DNA of 10,093 bases from NCBI GenBank assembly GCA_023665245.1, contig JAMPEH010000068.1, positions 1-10,093 on the forward strand. Reading direction: 5' to 3'. The notes under the pieces were generated by a model that worked only from the letters and a program-made list of their open reading frames with translations, was not told the origin of the DNA and did no database searches. A program made the position numbers and the translations under genes. The DNA is from Muribaculaceae bacterium (GTDB lineage: Bacteria > Pseudomonadota > Alphaproteobacteria > Rs-D84). Below are positions 1-6,654 of this stretch, in pieces (the stretch's first letter is position 1; every line of letters begins with the position of its first letter).

Positions 1-25
1 AACTCGAAAAAAATAGTAAAAGCAC

Positions 26-54
26 TTGACAAGTGTCCGAAAACGGACTATAAT
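26..54 (+). promoter_or_regulatory. Consensus sigma-A promoter of the marR-ABC operon
   Basis: TTGACA at 26-31 and TATAAT at 49-54 are both perfect consensus hexamers, separated by exactly 17 bases. This would be a very strong housekeeping promoter unless repressed. The start point should fall near 61, giving a leader of about 35 nt before the marR start codon at 95. The spacer is occupied by a palindrome (separate entry), which fits a promoter that needs tight repression by its own first gene product. Confidence 0.9.
35..48. promoter_or_regulatory. Probable MarR operator inside the promoter spacer
   Basis: GTCCGAAAACGGAC is an inverted repeat with 5-bp arms (GTCCG/CGGAC) around AAAA. It lies wholly between the -35 and -10 hexamers and abuts the -10. 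A dimeric winged-helix repressor bound here would block RNA polymerase directly. A partial copy, GTCCAGAAAC (68-77, 8 of 10 bases like the left 10 bases of the palindrome), lies just downstream in the leader and could be a secondary site. Assignment to the adjacent MarR protein is inferred from position and family habit. Confidence 0.7.
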
Positions 55-80
55 CACATCATATATTGTCCAGAAACATA

Positions 81-86
81 AGGGGG
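81..86 (+). promoter_or_regulatory. Ribosome binding site fixing the marR start
   Basis: AGGGGG lies 8 nt before the ATG at 95. It selects this ATG over the in-frame TTG at 26, which sits on the promoter -35 and would lie upstream of the transcription start. Confidence 0.75.
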
Positions 87-94
87 AACAAAAA

Positions 95-535
95 ATGACT
101 TTAATTAGTGAACAAAGACGAGAAATAAACAAACGCACGAGCGAAAACGACTGTCTGTATCATTTGTTGGCGCAGAAGTATAATCTATCGGATAATGTGT
201 TTTATATTTTGTATTACCTATATGAAGAAAAGGACGGTACGGTTTCGCAGAGTGATTTATGCGAGTATTGGCTATACTCGAAGCAAACGATCAATTCGTC
301 GATTACCGTAATGAAAAATAAAGGTTGGATCGAACTTGTAACCGTTCCGAATACCCGTAACAGAAAGAATATCGTATTGACGGACGAGGGGAAAGCCTTT
401 TGTCAAAAAGCGATAGGCGAAATAATTGCATTGGAAGAGAAGGTCTATGCGCGTTTTAGCGATGAGGAACGAACTACGTTCATAGCCTTTTTCAGACGGT
501 TAAACCTTTATATGGAAGAGGAGTGCAAAAAATAA
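95..535 (+). CDS. MarR-family winged-helix transcriptional regulator
   Basis: A 146-residue protein of normal length for MarR repressors, which act as cytoplasmic dimers and release DNA when they bind a small ligand. The winged helix-turn-helix spans about residues 34-97: helices around 50-76 include the recognition segment SKQTINSSITVMKNKGWI, and the wing is around 79-97 (VPNTRNRKNIVLTDEG). Helices on both sides would form the dimer interface. The ATG at 95 is chosen because it has a good ribosome binding site and lies downstream of the promoter. It is the first gene of an operon, with only 3 nt before the ABC subunit gene. By analogy with many marR-ABC-ABC clusters in Firmicutes it probably represses its own promoter through the 35-48 palindrome. 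The ligand cannot be read from the sequence. Confidence 0.88.
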   Translation: MTLISEQRREINKRTSENDCLYHLLAQKYNLSDNVFYILYYLYEEKDGTVSQSDLCEYWLYSKQTINSSITVMKNKGWIELVTVPNTRNRKNIVLTDEGKAFCQKAIGEIIALEEKVYARFSDEERTTFIAFFRRLNLYMEEECKK

Positions 536-538
536 GCG

Positions 539-2275
539 ATGTTTCAAGTGTTTAAGTTTTTAAGAAAGTATAAAAGGCAAACGGCTTTGCTTGTACTGCT
601 GATTATCGGAAGAACGGTCGGCACGCTGTTTATTCCTACTTTGACCGCAGACATTCTGAACGGTATTACGTCGTACCCACCGCACGATATGAGTTACGTT
701 TGGGAAAAGGGTGGAATTATGCTCGGCGTTGCGGCTGCTACTGCAATAGCGTCCATTGTAAGTACATATCTTTCCACCTATATCGCTACGGCAATGGGCA
801 GAGATATACGTGGAGCGTTGTTTCGCAAAGTGCAATCGTTTTCGACAAACGATTTCAATCAGTTTGGTGCGGCCTCGCTCATTACACGAAGCACGAATGA
901 TGTAACGCAGGTACAGCAATCGTTTTCCATTATCGTGGATATGCTACTGCCTGCGCCTTTTATGACGGTTGCAGCATTGGTACTCGCATTCCGCAAAAGT
1001 GGCAACTTGGCGTTTATTCTCGTCGGCTTTATGGCGGTTATTATGGTAATACTCGTGATAATCGCATTAAAGGTTGTACCCGTATTTGAGAAATTACAAA
1101 CGTCGCTCGACGGAATCAACCGTAAGGTGCGCGACGAAATTATCGGTGTTCGCGTAATCCGCGCTTTCAACCGCGAGGGAGACGAAAAGCAAAAAACGGA
1201 CGAAACCTTTAATAAGTATGCGAAGATTTCAATTAGAGCCAACAAATTGTTTGCGATTATGCTTCCGCTTGTAATGTTTCTGATGTACGCTTGCTCGGTC
1301 ATTATCATTTGGATTGGTGGCGATAAAGTTATTTCGGGTTCGATAGGTCCAGGTGACATATCGGCGATCATAGAGTATTCGATGCTTACTTTGATGTATC
1401 TTATCATGGGCGTTTCGTCGTTTATGTTTATTCCCCGCGCGCATACTTGCGCCAAACGCATTAATGCCGTTTTGAACGTAAAGCCTGAATTTGTCGAAAC
1501 GGAACATTCCGAAAGTACGGAAGAAGAAACTTCTGCAAAAGTGGTATTCGATAACGTAACTTTTCGTTATCCGGGCGCGGAAGAAACCGTGCTTGAAAAC
1601 ATCAACTTTGAAGTGCCGAAAGGCAAAACTACGGCGATTATCGGCAGTACGGGATCGGGAAAATCAACGGTTGCAAATCTTATCTTGCGGCTTTACGACG
1701 TGAGTGAAGGACGCATCGTCGTGGACGGAAAGAACGTTAAAGATTATACGCTCGAAGCGTTACGCGACAAAATAGGAATCGTTCCGCAAAAGGCGTTCCT
1801 GTTCAGCGGTACGATAGCGGATAACCTGCGGCATGGTAAAAAGGACGCGATCGAAGAAGAAATGCGCCACGCGGTAGAAATCGCGCAGATAGCGGATTTT
1901 ATCGACGGCAAACCCGAAGGCTTTAATTATCCCGTTTCGCAGGGCGGAACGAATTTTTCAGGCGGACAAAAACAGCGTTTGTCCATTGCAAGAGCAATCA
2001 TTAAAAAGCCAGATATATATGTGTTCGACGACAGTTTTTCGGCTTTGGATTTTAAGACAGACGCAAAATTGAGAGCGGCTCTAAAAGATGAAGTCGGGGA
2101 CAGCGCGGTAATTATCGTTGCACAGCGTATCAGTACGATTTTAGACGCCGATCAAATACTTGTGTTGGACGAAGGAAAACTCGTAGGAAAAGGCACGCAC
2201 AAAGAACTAATAGCAAATTGCGAAATATACAGGCAGATCGCGCAGTCGCAGCTCAGCGAGGAGGAATTGGCATGA
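539..2275 (+). CDS. ABC exporter half-transporter, degenerate-NBD subunit
   Basis: A 578-residue fusion of a six-helix exporter membrane domain (about residues 1-310) and an ATPase domain (from about 335). Walker A is GSTGSGKST (369-377, K375), the signature is FSGGQ (473-477), and Walker B ends in FDD (D497, D498). The catalytic Glu is therefore Asp (D498), and the switch-loop His is Gln (VAQR, Q529). These two changes together mark the degenerate partner of heterodimeric exporters of the TM287/288, LmrCD and BmrCD kind, so the protein should pair with the next gene product. Its own signature is intact, as expected, because it completes the active site of the partner. The substrate is probably a drug or amphipathic compound, inferred from the MarR control. 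Start ATG 539 is 3 nt after marR. The nearest Shine-Dalgarno-like run, GAGGAG at 518-523, is distant, so coupling to marR translation is likely. Confidence 0.9.
   Translation: MFQVFKFLRKYKRQTALLVLLIIGRTVGTLFIPTLTADILNGITSYPPHDMSYVWEKGGIMLGVAAATAIASIVSTYLSTYIATAMGRDIRGALFRKVQSFSTNDFNQFGAASLITRSTNDVTQVQQSFSIIVDMLLPAPFMTVAALVLAFRKSGNLAFILVGFMAVIMVILVIIALKVVPVFEKLQTSLDGINRKVRDEIIGVRVIRAFNREGDEKQKTDETFNKYAKISIRANKLFAIMLPLVMFLMYACSVIIIWIGGDKVISGSIGPGDISAIIEYSMLTLMYLIMGVSSFMFIPRAHTCAKRINAVLNVKPEFVETEHSESTEEETSAKVVFDNVTFRYPGAEETVLENINFEVPKGKTTAIIGSTGSGKSTVANLILRLYDVSEGRIVVDGKNVKDYTLEALRDKIGIVPQKAFLFSGTIADNLRHGKKDAIEEEMRHAVEIAQIADFIDGKPEGFNYPVSQGGTNFSGGQKQRLSIARAIIKKPDIYVFDDSFSALDFKTDAKLRAALKDEVGDSAVIIVAQRISTILDADQILVLDEGKLVGKGTHKELIANCEIYRQIAQSQLSEEELA
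2259..2264 (+). promoter_or_regulatory. Ribosome binding site fixing the second ABC start
   Basis: A perfect AGGAGG inside the end of the upstream gene, 7 nt before the ATG at 2272. It supports a start at 2272 rather than the in-frame TTG at 2218. Confidence 0.85.
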
Positions 2276-4179
2276 TGGAAGACGAAGTATTGGAACGGGA
2301 CGAAAGTCCAGACGTGTTTGGAGACGAAATGTCTGCAGGACGCGCAAAAAATTCAAAAGCGACGCTGAAAAGATTTATACGGGAACTCGGTAGTCAGAAA
2401 TTGCAGATGATAACAATTATATTCTGCCTTGCGGTTGCCGCCGCGTGTTCCCTTATCGCGCCTTATTTCGTGGGCAAAGTCATAACCGACATTACGAACG
2501 GCGCATTGACGAATTATGTTACTGCTAACCCCGAAATCATATTTCTATATCCTGAAATCGTACCGGAGGGCTACGTCGAGGGCGCGACGTTTGCGATGAC
2601 GTTTGATAACGTGGATTGGCAAATCGTACTCATAGCGGGATTATACACGCTCGCTTCGCTTACAAGTTATATATCTTCCTATACGCTTGCAAGCGTTTCG
2701 CAAAAAATTTCTCTCAATATGAGAAAAAGAATAAGTGACAAGTTGAACAAACTACCGCTCAAATTTTACGATACGCATAAAAAAGGCGATATATTGAGCC
2801 GCGTAACGAGCGATATAGATAGAATTTCCGACAATTTGCAGGAAACGATGTCGCAGATGTTTACCGCCGTAATGACGATATTAGGCGCGTTTATCGCTAT
2901 GTTCGTCATTTCTTGGCAGCTTGCGCTTATCGCTCTTTTGACGGTTGTCGTGAGTACCGTCGTCGCAGGGCTTATCGCTATGAGGACGCAACGTTACTAT
3001 GTGGCAAACCAAAAAGCGCTCGGCGCGTTAAACGCAAATATAGAAGAAGTTTTTACGGGCAACAACATAATACGCGCGTTTAATTTGCAGGACAAAATGA
3101 CGGAAACAAACGACGCTCTAAACGAAAAAATGAAAAAAGCGTCAACGAAAGCGCAGTTTATAACCTACGCTATCAATCCCATCATTCGTCTAATGGGGCA
3201 AATCGGCTACGTTCTGATTGCGGCGTTCGGCGCAAGTTTGGTGCTGAAAGGAACGCTTGCGATAGGCACGATAGTCAGTGTATTTATGTATGTAAGCCAA
3301 GTTTCCGAGCCTGTTACCGAACTCGCTTATACGATCAATATGATGCAAGGCGCGATTGCTTCGGCGGAGCGCGTTTACGAAATTGAAGACGAACTTGAAG
3401 AAGTTCCCGATAAAACGCAGGAACTCTTGCTCGGAGAGCCGCAGGGAAGCGTTGCGTTCGATCACGTTCGCTTCGGTTACAGCGATGATAAAATCTTAAT
3501 GCAAGACATCAATATAAACGTAACGCCGGGCAGTAAAATCGCAATCGTCGGTCCAACGGGCGCGGGCAAAACGACGCTTGTAAACTTACTTATGCGCTTT
3601 TATGAATTGCAGGGCGGAAAAATCAGTATAGACGGCGTAAACGTTGCCGATATGAGCCGCAAAGAATTGCGTTCCACGCTCGGTATGGTATTGCAGGATA
3701 CTTGGCTTTTCAACGGCACGATTGCCGATAACATTGCCTACGGCAAAAAAGACGCGACCTTCGACGAAGTGCAAAGAGCGGCGAAAGCGGCAAGAATAGA
3801 CAGGTTTATACGAACGCTTCCTGACGGATACAATACCGTGCTTGACGATGAAGTGGTCGGCATTTCGGCAGGACAAAAACAACTTTTAACCATAGCGAGA
3901 GCGATGCTTGCAGATCCCGCGATTTTAATTCTTGACGAAGCGACTTCGAGCGTTGATACGAGAACAGAAATAGAGATACAAAAAGCAATGAATAAACTTA
4001 TGCAAGGACGGACGAGTTTTGTTATTGCCCACCGCCTTTCCACGATTAAGGATTCCGATTTGATATTGGTAATGCGTGATGGAACGATTGTAGAACAGGG
4101 CACTCACAACGAACTTATCGCGCAAAATAGATTCTATGCAGAACTTTATAATAGTCAATTTGCTACAAAAGTTTATTAA
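2272..4179 (+). CDS. ABC exporter half-transporter, catalytic subunit
   Basis: A 635-residue exporter half: an acidic N-terminal tail (1-25), a six-helix membrane domain and a C-terminal ATPase. Walker A is GPTGAGKTT (427-435, K433). Walker B LILDE carries D555 and the catalytic E556, followed by ATSSVD. The switch His is H587 (IAHRLST). The signature is altered to ISAGQ (531-535); this motif completes the degenerate site formed with the first subunit's Walker motifs, so the deviation fits a heterodimer with one working ATPase site. Between the first two membrane helices lies an insertion of about 40 residues (roughly 77-115, rich in Pro, Glu, Tyr and Phe), predicted outside the cell. The start overlaps the upstream stop (ATGA), indicating translational coupling and 1:1 production. 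Substrate unknown. Exporter fold and pairing are secure; the drug-efflux role is inferred. Confidence 0.92.
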   Translation: MMEDEVLERDESPDVFGDEMSAGRAKNSKATLKRFIRELGSQKLQMITIIFCLAVAAACSLIAPYFVGKVITDITNGALTNYVTANPEIIFLYPEIVPEGYVEGATFAMTFDNVDWQIVLIAGLYTLASLTSYISSYTLASVSQKISLNMRKRISDKLNKLPLKFYDTHKKGDILSRVTSDIDRISDNLQETMSQMFTAVMTILGAFIAMFVISWQLALIALLTVVVSTVVAGLIAMRTQRYYVANQKALGALNANIEEVFTGNNIIRAFNLQDKMTETNDALNEKMKKASTKAQFITYAINPIIRLMGQIGYVLIAAFGASLVLKGTLAIGTIVSVFMYVSQVSEPVTELAYTINMMQGAIASAERVYEIEDELEEVPDKTQELLLGEPQGSVAFDHVRFGYSDDKILMQDININVTPGSKIAIVGPTGAGKTTLVNLLMRFYELQGGKISIDGVNVADMSRKELRSTLGMVLQDTWLFNGTIADNIAYGKKDATFDEVQRAAKAARIDRFIRTLPDGYNTVLDDEVVGISAGQKQLLTIARAMLADPAILILDEATSSVDTRTEIEIQKAMNKLMQGRTSFVIAHRLSTIKDSDLILVMRDGTIVEQGTHNELIAQNRFYAELYNSQFATKVY

Positions 4180-4254
4180 TAAAAAAGCAAATATGAGTTA
4201 AATTAACGTATAGAGAATAATGAAAAATAATTCAAATGGAGGAATCTGCAGGGA

Positions 4255-5118
4255 ATGACTAAAAGAAATCTTTGGATTGTTATCGTAAATTCAATAATCG
4301 GCATAACGCTCATTCTCGCGCTTGCTCTTTGCTTGAATCACTTGGAATGGTATTTGCAGATTGTGGGTTATTTTTGCGTTATAGCCTTTACGCTCGGCGA
4401 TATTATAGCATTTATTTTGAACAAACAATCCATCGTCAAAAGTTTGTTTCTCTTTAACGTGGTCGCCTTTATCGTTATAGGGAGTTTGGCAATTTTGAAC
4501 TTATGTGGTGTTTTCGATAATATGTCCGATTTAGAAAAAGTAAAACAACTGATTTTAGACAGTGGAAGTTGGGGCTATGTGATTTACGCTTTGCTTACGA
4601 TTTTGAACGTAGTTGTATTGCCTATACCCGCGCTTATCATGATGCTTGCTGGAGTTGCTGTTTTCGGCGCACCCAAAACTTTTATCATTTCCTATATAAG
4701 CGTAATGATAGGCTCGGCGATTGCTTTTATCATAGGGCGGTATGCGGGGAAGAGATTAGTTACTTGGTGCATAGGCGAAGAAGCGATTGAAAAGTACACG
4801 AAGTTAATTGGCAAAAAGGGCAATGCGCTTTTTGTTATAATGCAACTTTTACCATTCTTCCCAGACGATATTTTATGTATGATTGCGGGACTTACGTCTA
4901 TGAGTTCTTCATTCTTTATGCTATCTATGCTGATAGTCAAACCTATCTACATTGCGACGGTTTGTTTTATGGGTACGGGGTCGGTTATTCCGTTTTCGGG
5001 TTGGGGTATTCCCGTATGGATAGCGATATTCATTATAACTGGCGTTGCGTTTATTTTGTTTTGCAAATATCAAAGTAAATTTGAAAAGTGGCTTTCAAAA
5101 TTTCAAAAAAAGAAATAA
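4255..5118 (+). CDS. VTT-domain (TVP38/TMEM64, DedA-like) membrane protein
   Basis: A 287-residue, very hydrophobic protein with seven or more likely membrane segments. The C-terminal two thirds carry the VTT family pattern: VLPIPALIMMLAG (121-133), GSAIAFIIGRYAG (153-165) and LLPFFPDDILCMIAGL (198-213, with the FPDD turn). About 100 residues before this core form three extra helices. The tail is lysine-rich. VTT proteins are linked to lipid scrambling or undecaprenyl-phosphate recycling in the cytoplasmic membrane. It lies 75 nt after the exporter gene on the same strand, has the same base composition, and no terminator separates them, so it probably belongs to the same transcript. GGAGG at 4238-4242 is 12 nt from the ATG, a long spacing. 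The role beside the pump is not known. Confidence 0.82.
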   Translation: MTKRNLWIVIVNSIIGITLILALALCLNHLEWYLQIVGYFCVIAFTLGDIIAFILNKQSIVKSLFLFNVVAFIVIGSLAILNLCGVFDNMSDLEKVKQLILDSGSWGYVIYALLTILNVVVLPIPALIMMLAGVAVFGAPKTFIISYISVMIGSAIAFIIGRYAGKRLVTWCIGEEAIEKYTKLIGKKGNALFVIMQLLPFFPDDILCMIAGLTSMSSSFFMLSMLIVKPIYIATVCFMGTGSVIPFSGWGIPVWIAIFIITGVAFILFCKYQSKFEKWLSKFQKKK

Positions 5119-5261
5119 AAATTTACATACTGACAATGACGAGTAATGAAAGTGTTAACATCAGTGTTGATGAGTGATTATTAATTAGGTAAACTCAAAG
5201 GTTTTGCTTGTCAAATTATATCACAATGTCAGCTGAATTTATTATGAAGGAAGGATTATTT
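5119..5261. other. Composition boundary and spacer before the glycosyltransferase gene
   Basis: Non-coding spacer where the GC-richer left segment gives way to the AT-rich right segment. It holds a small inverted repeat, CATCA-GTGT-TGATG (5159-5172), without a following T-run, so it is not a convincing terminator. I find no well-spaced promoter pair here, so how the next gene is transcribed is unclear. Confidence 0.4.
5251..5255 (+). promoter_or_regulatory. Ribosome binding site fixing the glycosyltransferase start
   Basis: AAGGA (within GAAGGAAGGA, 5246-5255) lies 6 nt before the ATG at 5262. It favours that start over the in-frame TTG at 5208 and makes the protein begin with the usual first beta strand of the fold. 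Confidence 0.7.
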
Positions 5262-6371
5262 ATGACAATTACTATTGTATGTGATATTTTTGGTGAAGAA
5301 AATAATGGCACAGTGATAGCAATTATGAATCTCATACGCTATTTACAATCAGCTGGACATATTGTACGTATTTTATGTGCTGACCAAAGTAAAAAGGGGC
5401 AGGATAATTATTATATTGTACCCAATAAAAATTTTGGAAAAATGATAAATTCACTTATAAAATGTGTAGGTGTAAGCCTAGCAAAACCTGATCGTAATAT
5501 AATTTTAGAGGCACTCAATGGTACAGAACACGTTCATATTATGTTGCCCTTATTTTTAGGATTAGCTACAGCAAAAATTGCACACAAGATGAATATCCCA
5601 CTTACCGCTGGATTTCATATGCAAGCGGAAAATCTTACAAGTTATTTCAAAATGAATAAAATTAAGTTTGTGAATACATTTGTTTATAAATATATTTACA
5701 AGCATCTATATCGTTTTTGCGACGGAATACATTATCCTACACAGTTTATAAAAAATGTTTTTGAAAGCCGTGTAAAAAAGTCTACTAATGGTTATGTTAT
5801 ATCCAATGGTGTACATTCTTATGTGAAAAAATATGATATAAAAAAACCTAATGAATACAAAGATAAAATTGTTATATTAAGTATTGGTAGATACTCAAAT
5901 GAAAAATCACAGGATACTCTCATCAAGGCTACTATGTATTCGACATATTTAGATAAAATTCAACTTATATTTGCAGGACAAGGTTTGAAAGAAAATAAAT
6001 ACAAGCGACTTGCAAAACGCTTGCCTATACCACCTATTTTTAGATTATATTCACGCTATGAAATAGTAGAGGTTTTAAATTATTGTGACCTATACGTTCA
6101 TCCAGCTATAGCCGAATTAGAGGGCATTGCTTGTTTAGAGAGTATTGCTTGTGGTAAAATGACTATTGTTTCTGACTCTAAAAATAGTGCGACAAAAGAC
6201 TTTGTAATCGATGATAAATGTATTTTTAAACATAAAAAACCAAAAGATCTTGCACGAGTAATAGATTATTGGATAGAACATCCTAAAGAGCGTGAGGAAT
6301 ATGAGAAAACCTATTTGCTAAAATCTATCATTTATAGACAAGAAGATTGTATGAAAAAATGGGTGCTATGA
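5262..6371 (+). CDS. Family 4 glycosyltransferase, C-terminus probably truncated by frameshift
   Basis: A 369-residue GT-B fold enzyme that would transfer a sugar from a nucleotide-sugar donor in the cytoplasm or at the inner membrane face. The N-terminal acceptor domain starts with strand TITIVCDIF and an NNG turn (14-16), and holds the GFHMQAEN segment (117-124). The donor domain begins near ILSIGRYSNEKSQ (205-217). The family 4 E-x7-E motif is E285 to E293 (ELEGIACLE), followed by ACG. The overall pattern resembles diacylglycerol glucosyltransferases and other lipid-directed family 4 enzymes, but the acceptor is not certain. It ends at TGA 6369-6371 straight after a run of six A (6354-6359). 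One more A would extend the protein by about 21 residues to the TGA at 6428-6430. The codons are much more AT-rich than in the genes to its left. Confidence 0.82.
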   Translation: MTITIVCDIFGEENNGTVIAIMNLIRYLQSAGHIVRILCADQSKKGQDNYYIVPNKNFGKMINSLIKCVGVSLAKPDRNIILEALNGTEHVHIMLPLFLGLATAKIAHKMNIPLTAGFHMQAENLTSYFKMNKIKFVNTFVYKYIYKHLYRFCDGIHYPTQFIKNVFESRVKKSTNGYVISNGVHSYVKKYDIKKPNEYKDKIVILSIGRYSNEKSQDTLIKATMYSTYLDKIQLIFAGQGLKENKYKRLAKRLPIPPIFRLYSRYEIVEVLNYCDLYVHPAIAELEGIACLESIACGKMTIVSDSKNSATKDFVIDDKCIFKHKKPKDLARVIDYWIEHPKEREEYEKTYLLKSIIYRQEDCMKKWVL

Positions 6372-6431
6372 TTGAGGAAGTAGCATTTAATAATCAAAAT
6401 CATATTAAAAATAAAAAGTGTAAACTCTGAA

Positions 6432-6453
6432 TGAACAATATTTCTAATGTTCA
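6432..6453. repeat. Small AT-rich hairpin after the glycosyltransferase gene
   Basis: TGAACA (6432-6437) pairs with TGTTCA (6448-6453), with two further inner pairs after one mismatch and the loop TTTC. It begins one base after the stop (6430) that the frame-restored glycosyltransferase would use. No T-run follows, so it may only be an mRNA 3' end stabiliser. Confidence 0.35.
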
Positions 6454-6501
6454 AATTATTTAAGTCCTTTAAAAGTATACAGTTGATTATTTAGATTACG
6501 T

Positions 6502-6545
6502 AAAATAAGGTTACTAAGTCAAGAGAAGATGGTAACCTTATTTTT
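6502..6545 (+). terminator. Strong intrinsic terminator after the glycosyltransferase gene
   Basis: AAAATAAGGTTAC (6502-6514) is perfectly complementary to GTAACCTTATTTT (6532-6544), a 13-bp stem with a 17-nt loop. The T-run ends the right arm and there is an A-run on the left, so it could stop transcription from either side. Confidence 0.8.
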
Positions 6546-6562
6546 ATAGGAAATATAAATTT

Positions 6563-6575
6563 TTACATAATGTAA
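6563..6575. repeat. Palindrome TTACAT-A-ATGTAA
   Basis: A perfect 6-bp inverted repeat around one base, 80 bp upstream of the XRE-SdpI start codon and between two terminator-like hairpins. It is long enough for a dimeric regulator site and might be an XRE operator, but in DNA this AT-rich it could be chance. Confidence 0.3.
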
Positions 6576-6591
6576 TTCGAGCATTTTCTTT

Positions 6592-6617
6592 AGCACCGTT
6601 TCGGTGCTTTACTTTTT
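6592..6617 (+). terminator. Second terminator-like hairpin
   Basis: AGCACCG (6592-6598), loop TTT, CGGTGCT (6602-6608), then TTACTTTTT. A compact GC-rich 7-bp stem in very AT-rich surroundings, 47 nt after the first terminator. With the first hairpin it insulates the XRE gene from the upstream transcription unit. Confidence 0.7.
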
Positions 6618-6636
6618 AGTATTAAATTTATATAAT
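6608..6636 (+). promoter_or_regulatory. Possible promoter of the XRE-SdpI gene
   Basis: TATAAT at 6631-6636 is a perfect -10, and TTTACT at 6608-6613 is a 4-of-6 match to the -35 at 17-bp spacing. The start would be near 6643, leaving a very short leader of about 12 nt that begins at the ribosome binding site, which is unusual and lowers confidence. Confidence 0.45.
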
Positions 6637-6641
6637 GAAAT

Positions 6642-6647
6642 AGGTGA
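6642..6647 (+). promoter_or_regulatory. Ribosome binding site fixing the XRE-SdpI start
   Basis: AGGTGA lies 7 nt before the ATG at 6655. The same sequence precedes yabP and the hemolysin III gene. It excludes the in-frame GTG at 6604, which lies inside the terminator hairpin. Confidence 0.75.
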
Positions 6648-6654
6648 TGGCTTT

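Noticed and set aside
859..1507. Long minus-strand open frames under the first ABC gene
   Set aside because: They mirror the codon pattern of a well-supported ABC exporter, have no recognisable domain and no start signals. The same holds for minus-strand frames under the second ABC gene (3190-4158) and other-frame ORFs in the VTT gene.
5159..5172. Terminator after the VTT gene
   Set aside because: The 5-bp CATCA/TGATG stem has no T-run after it.
6354..6360. Programmed -1 frameshift site in the glycosyltransferase gene
   Set aside because: The run is G AAA AAA T and not the classic A AAA AAA or A AAA AAG heptamer, and no strong stimulatory stem follows closely. Deletion or sequence error is simpler.
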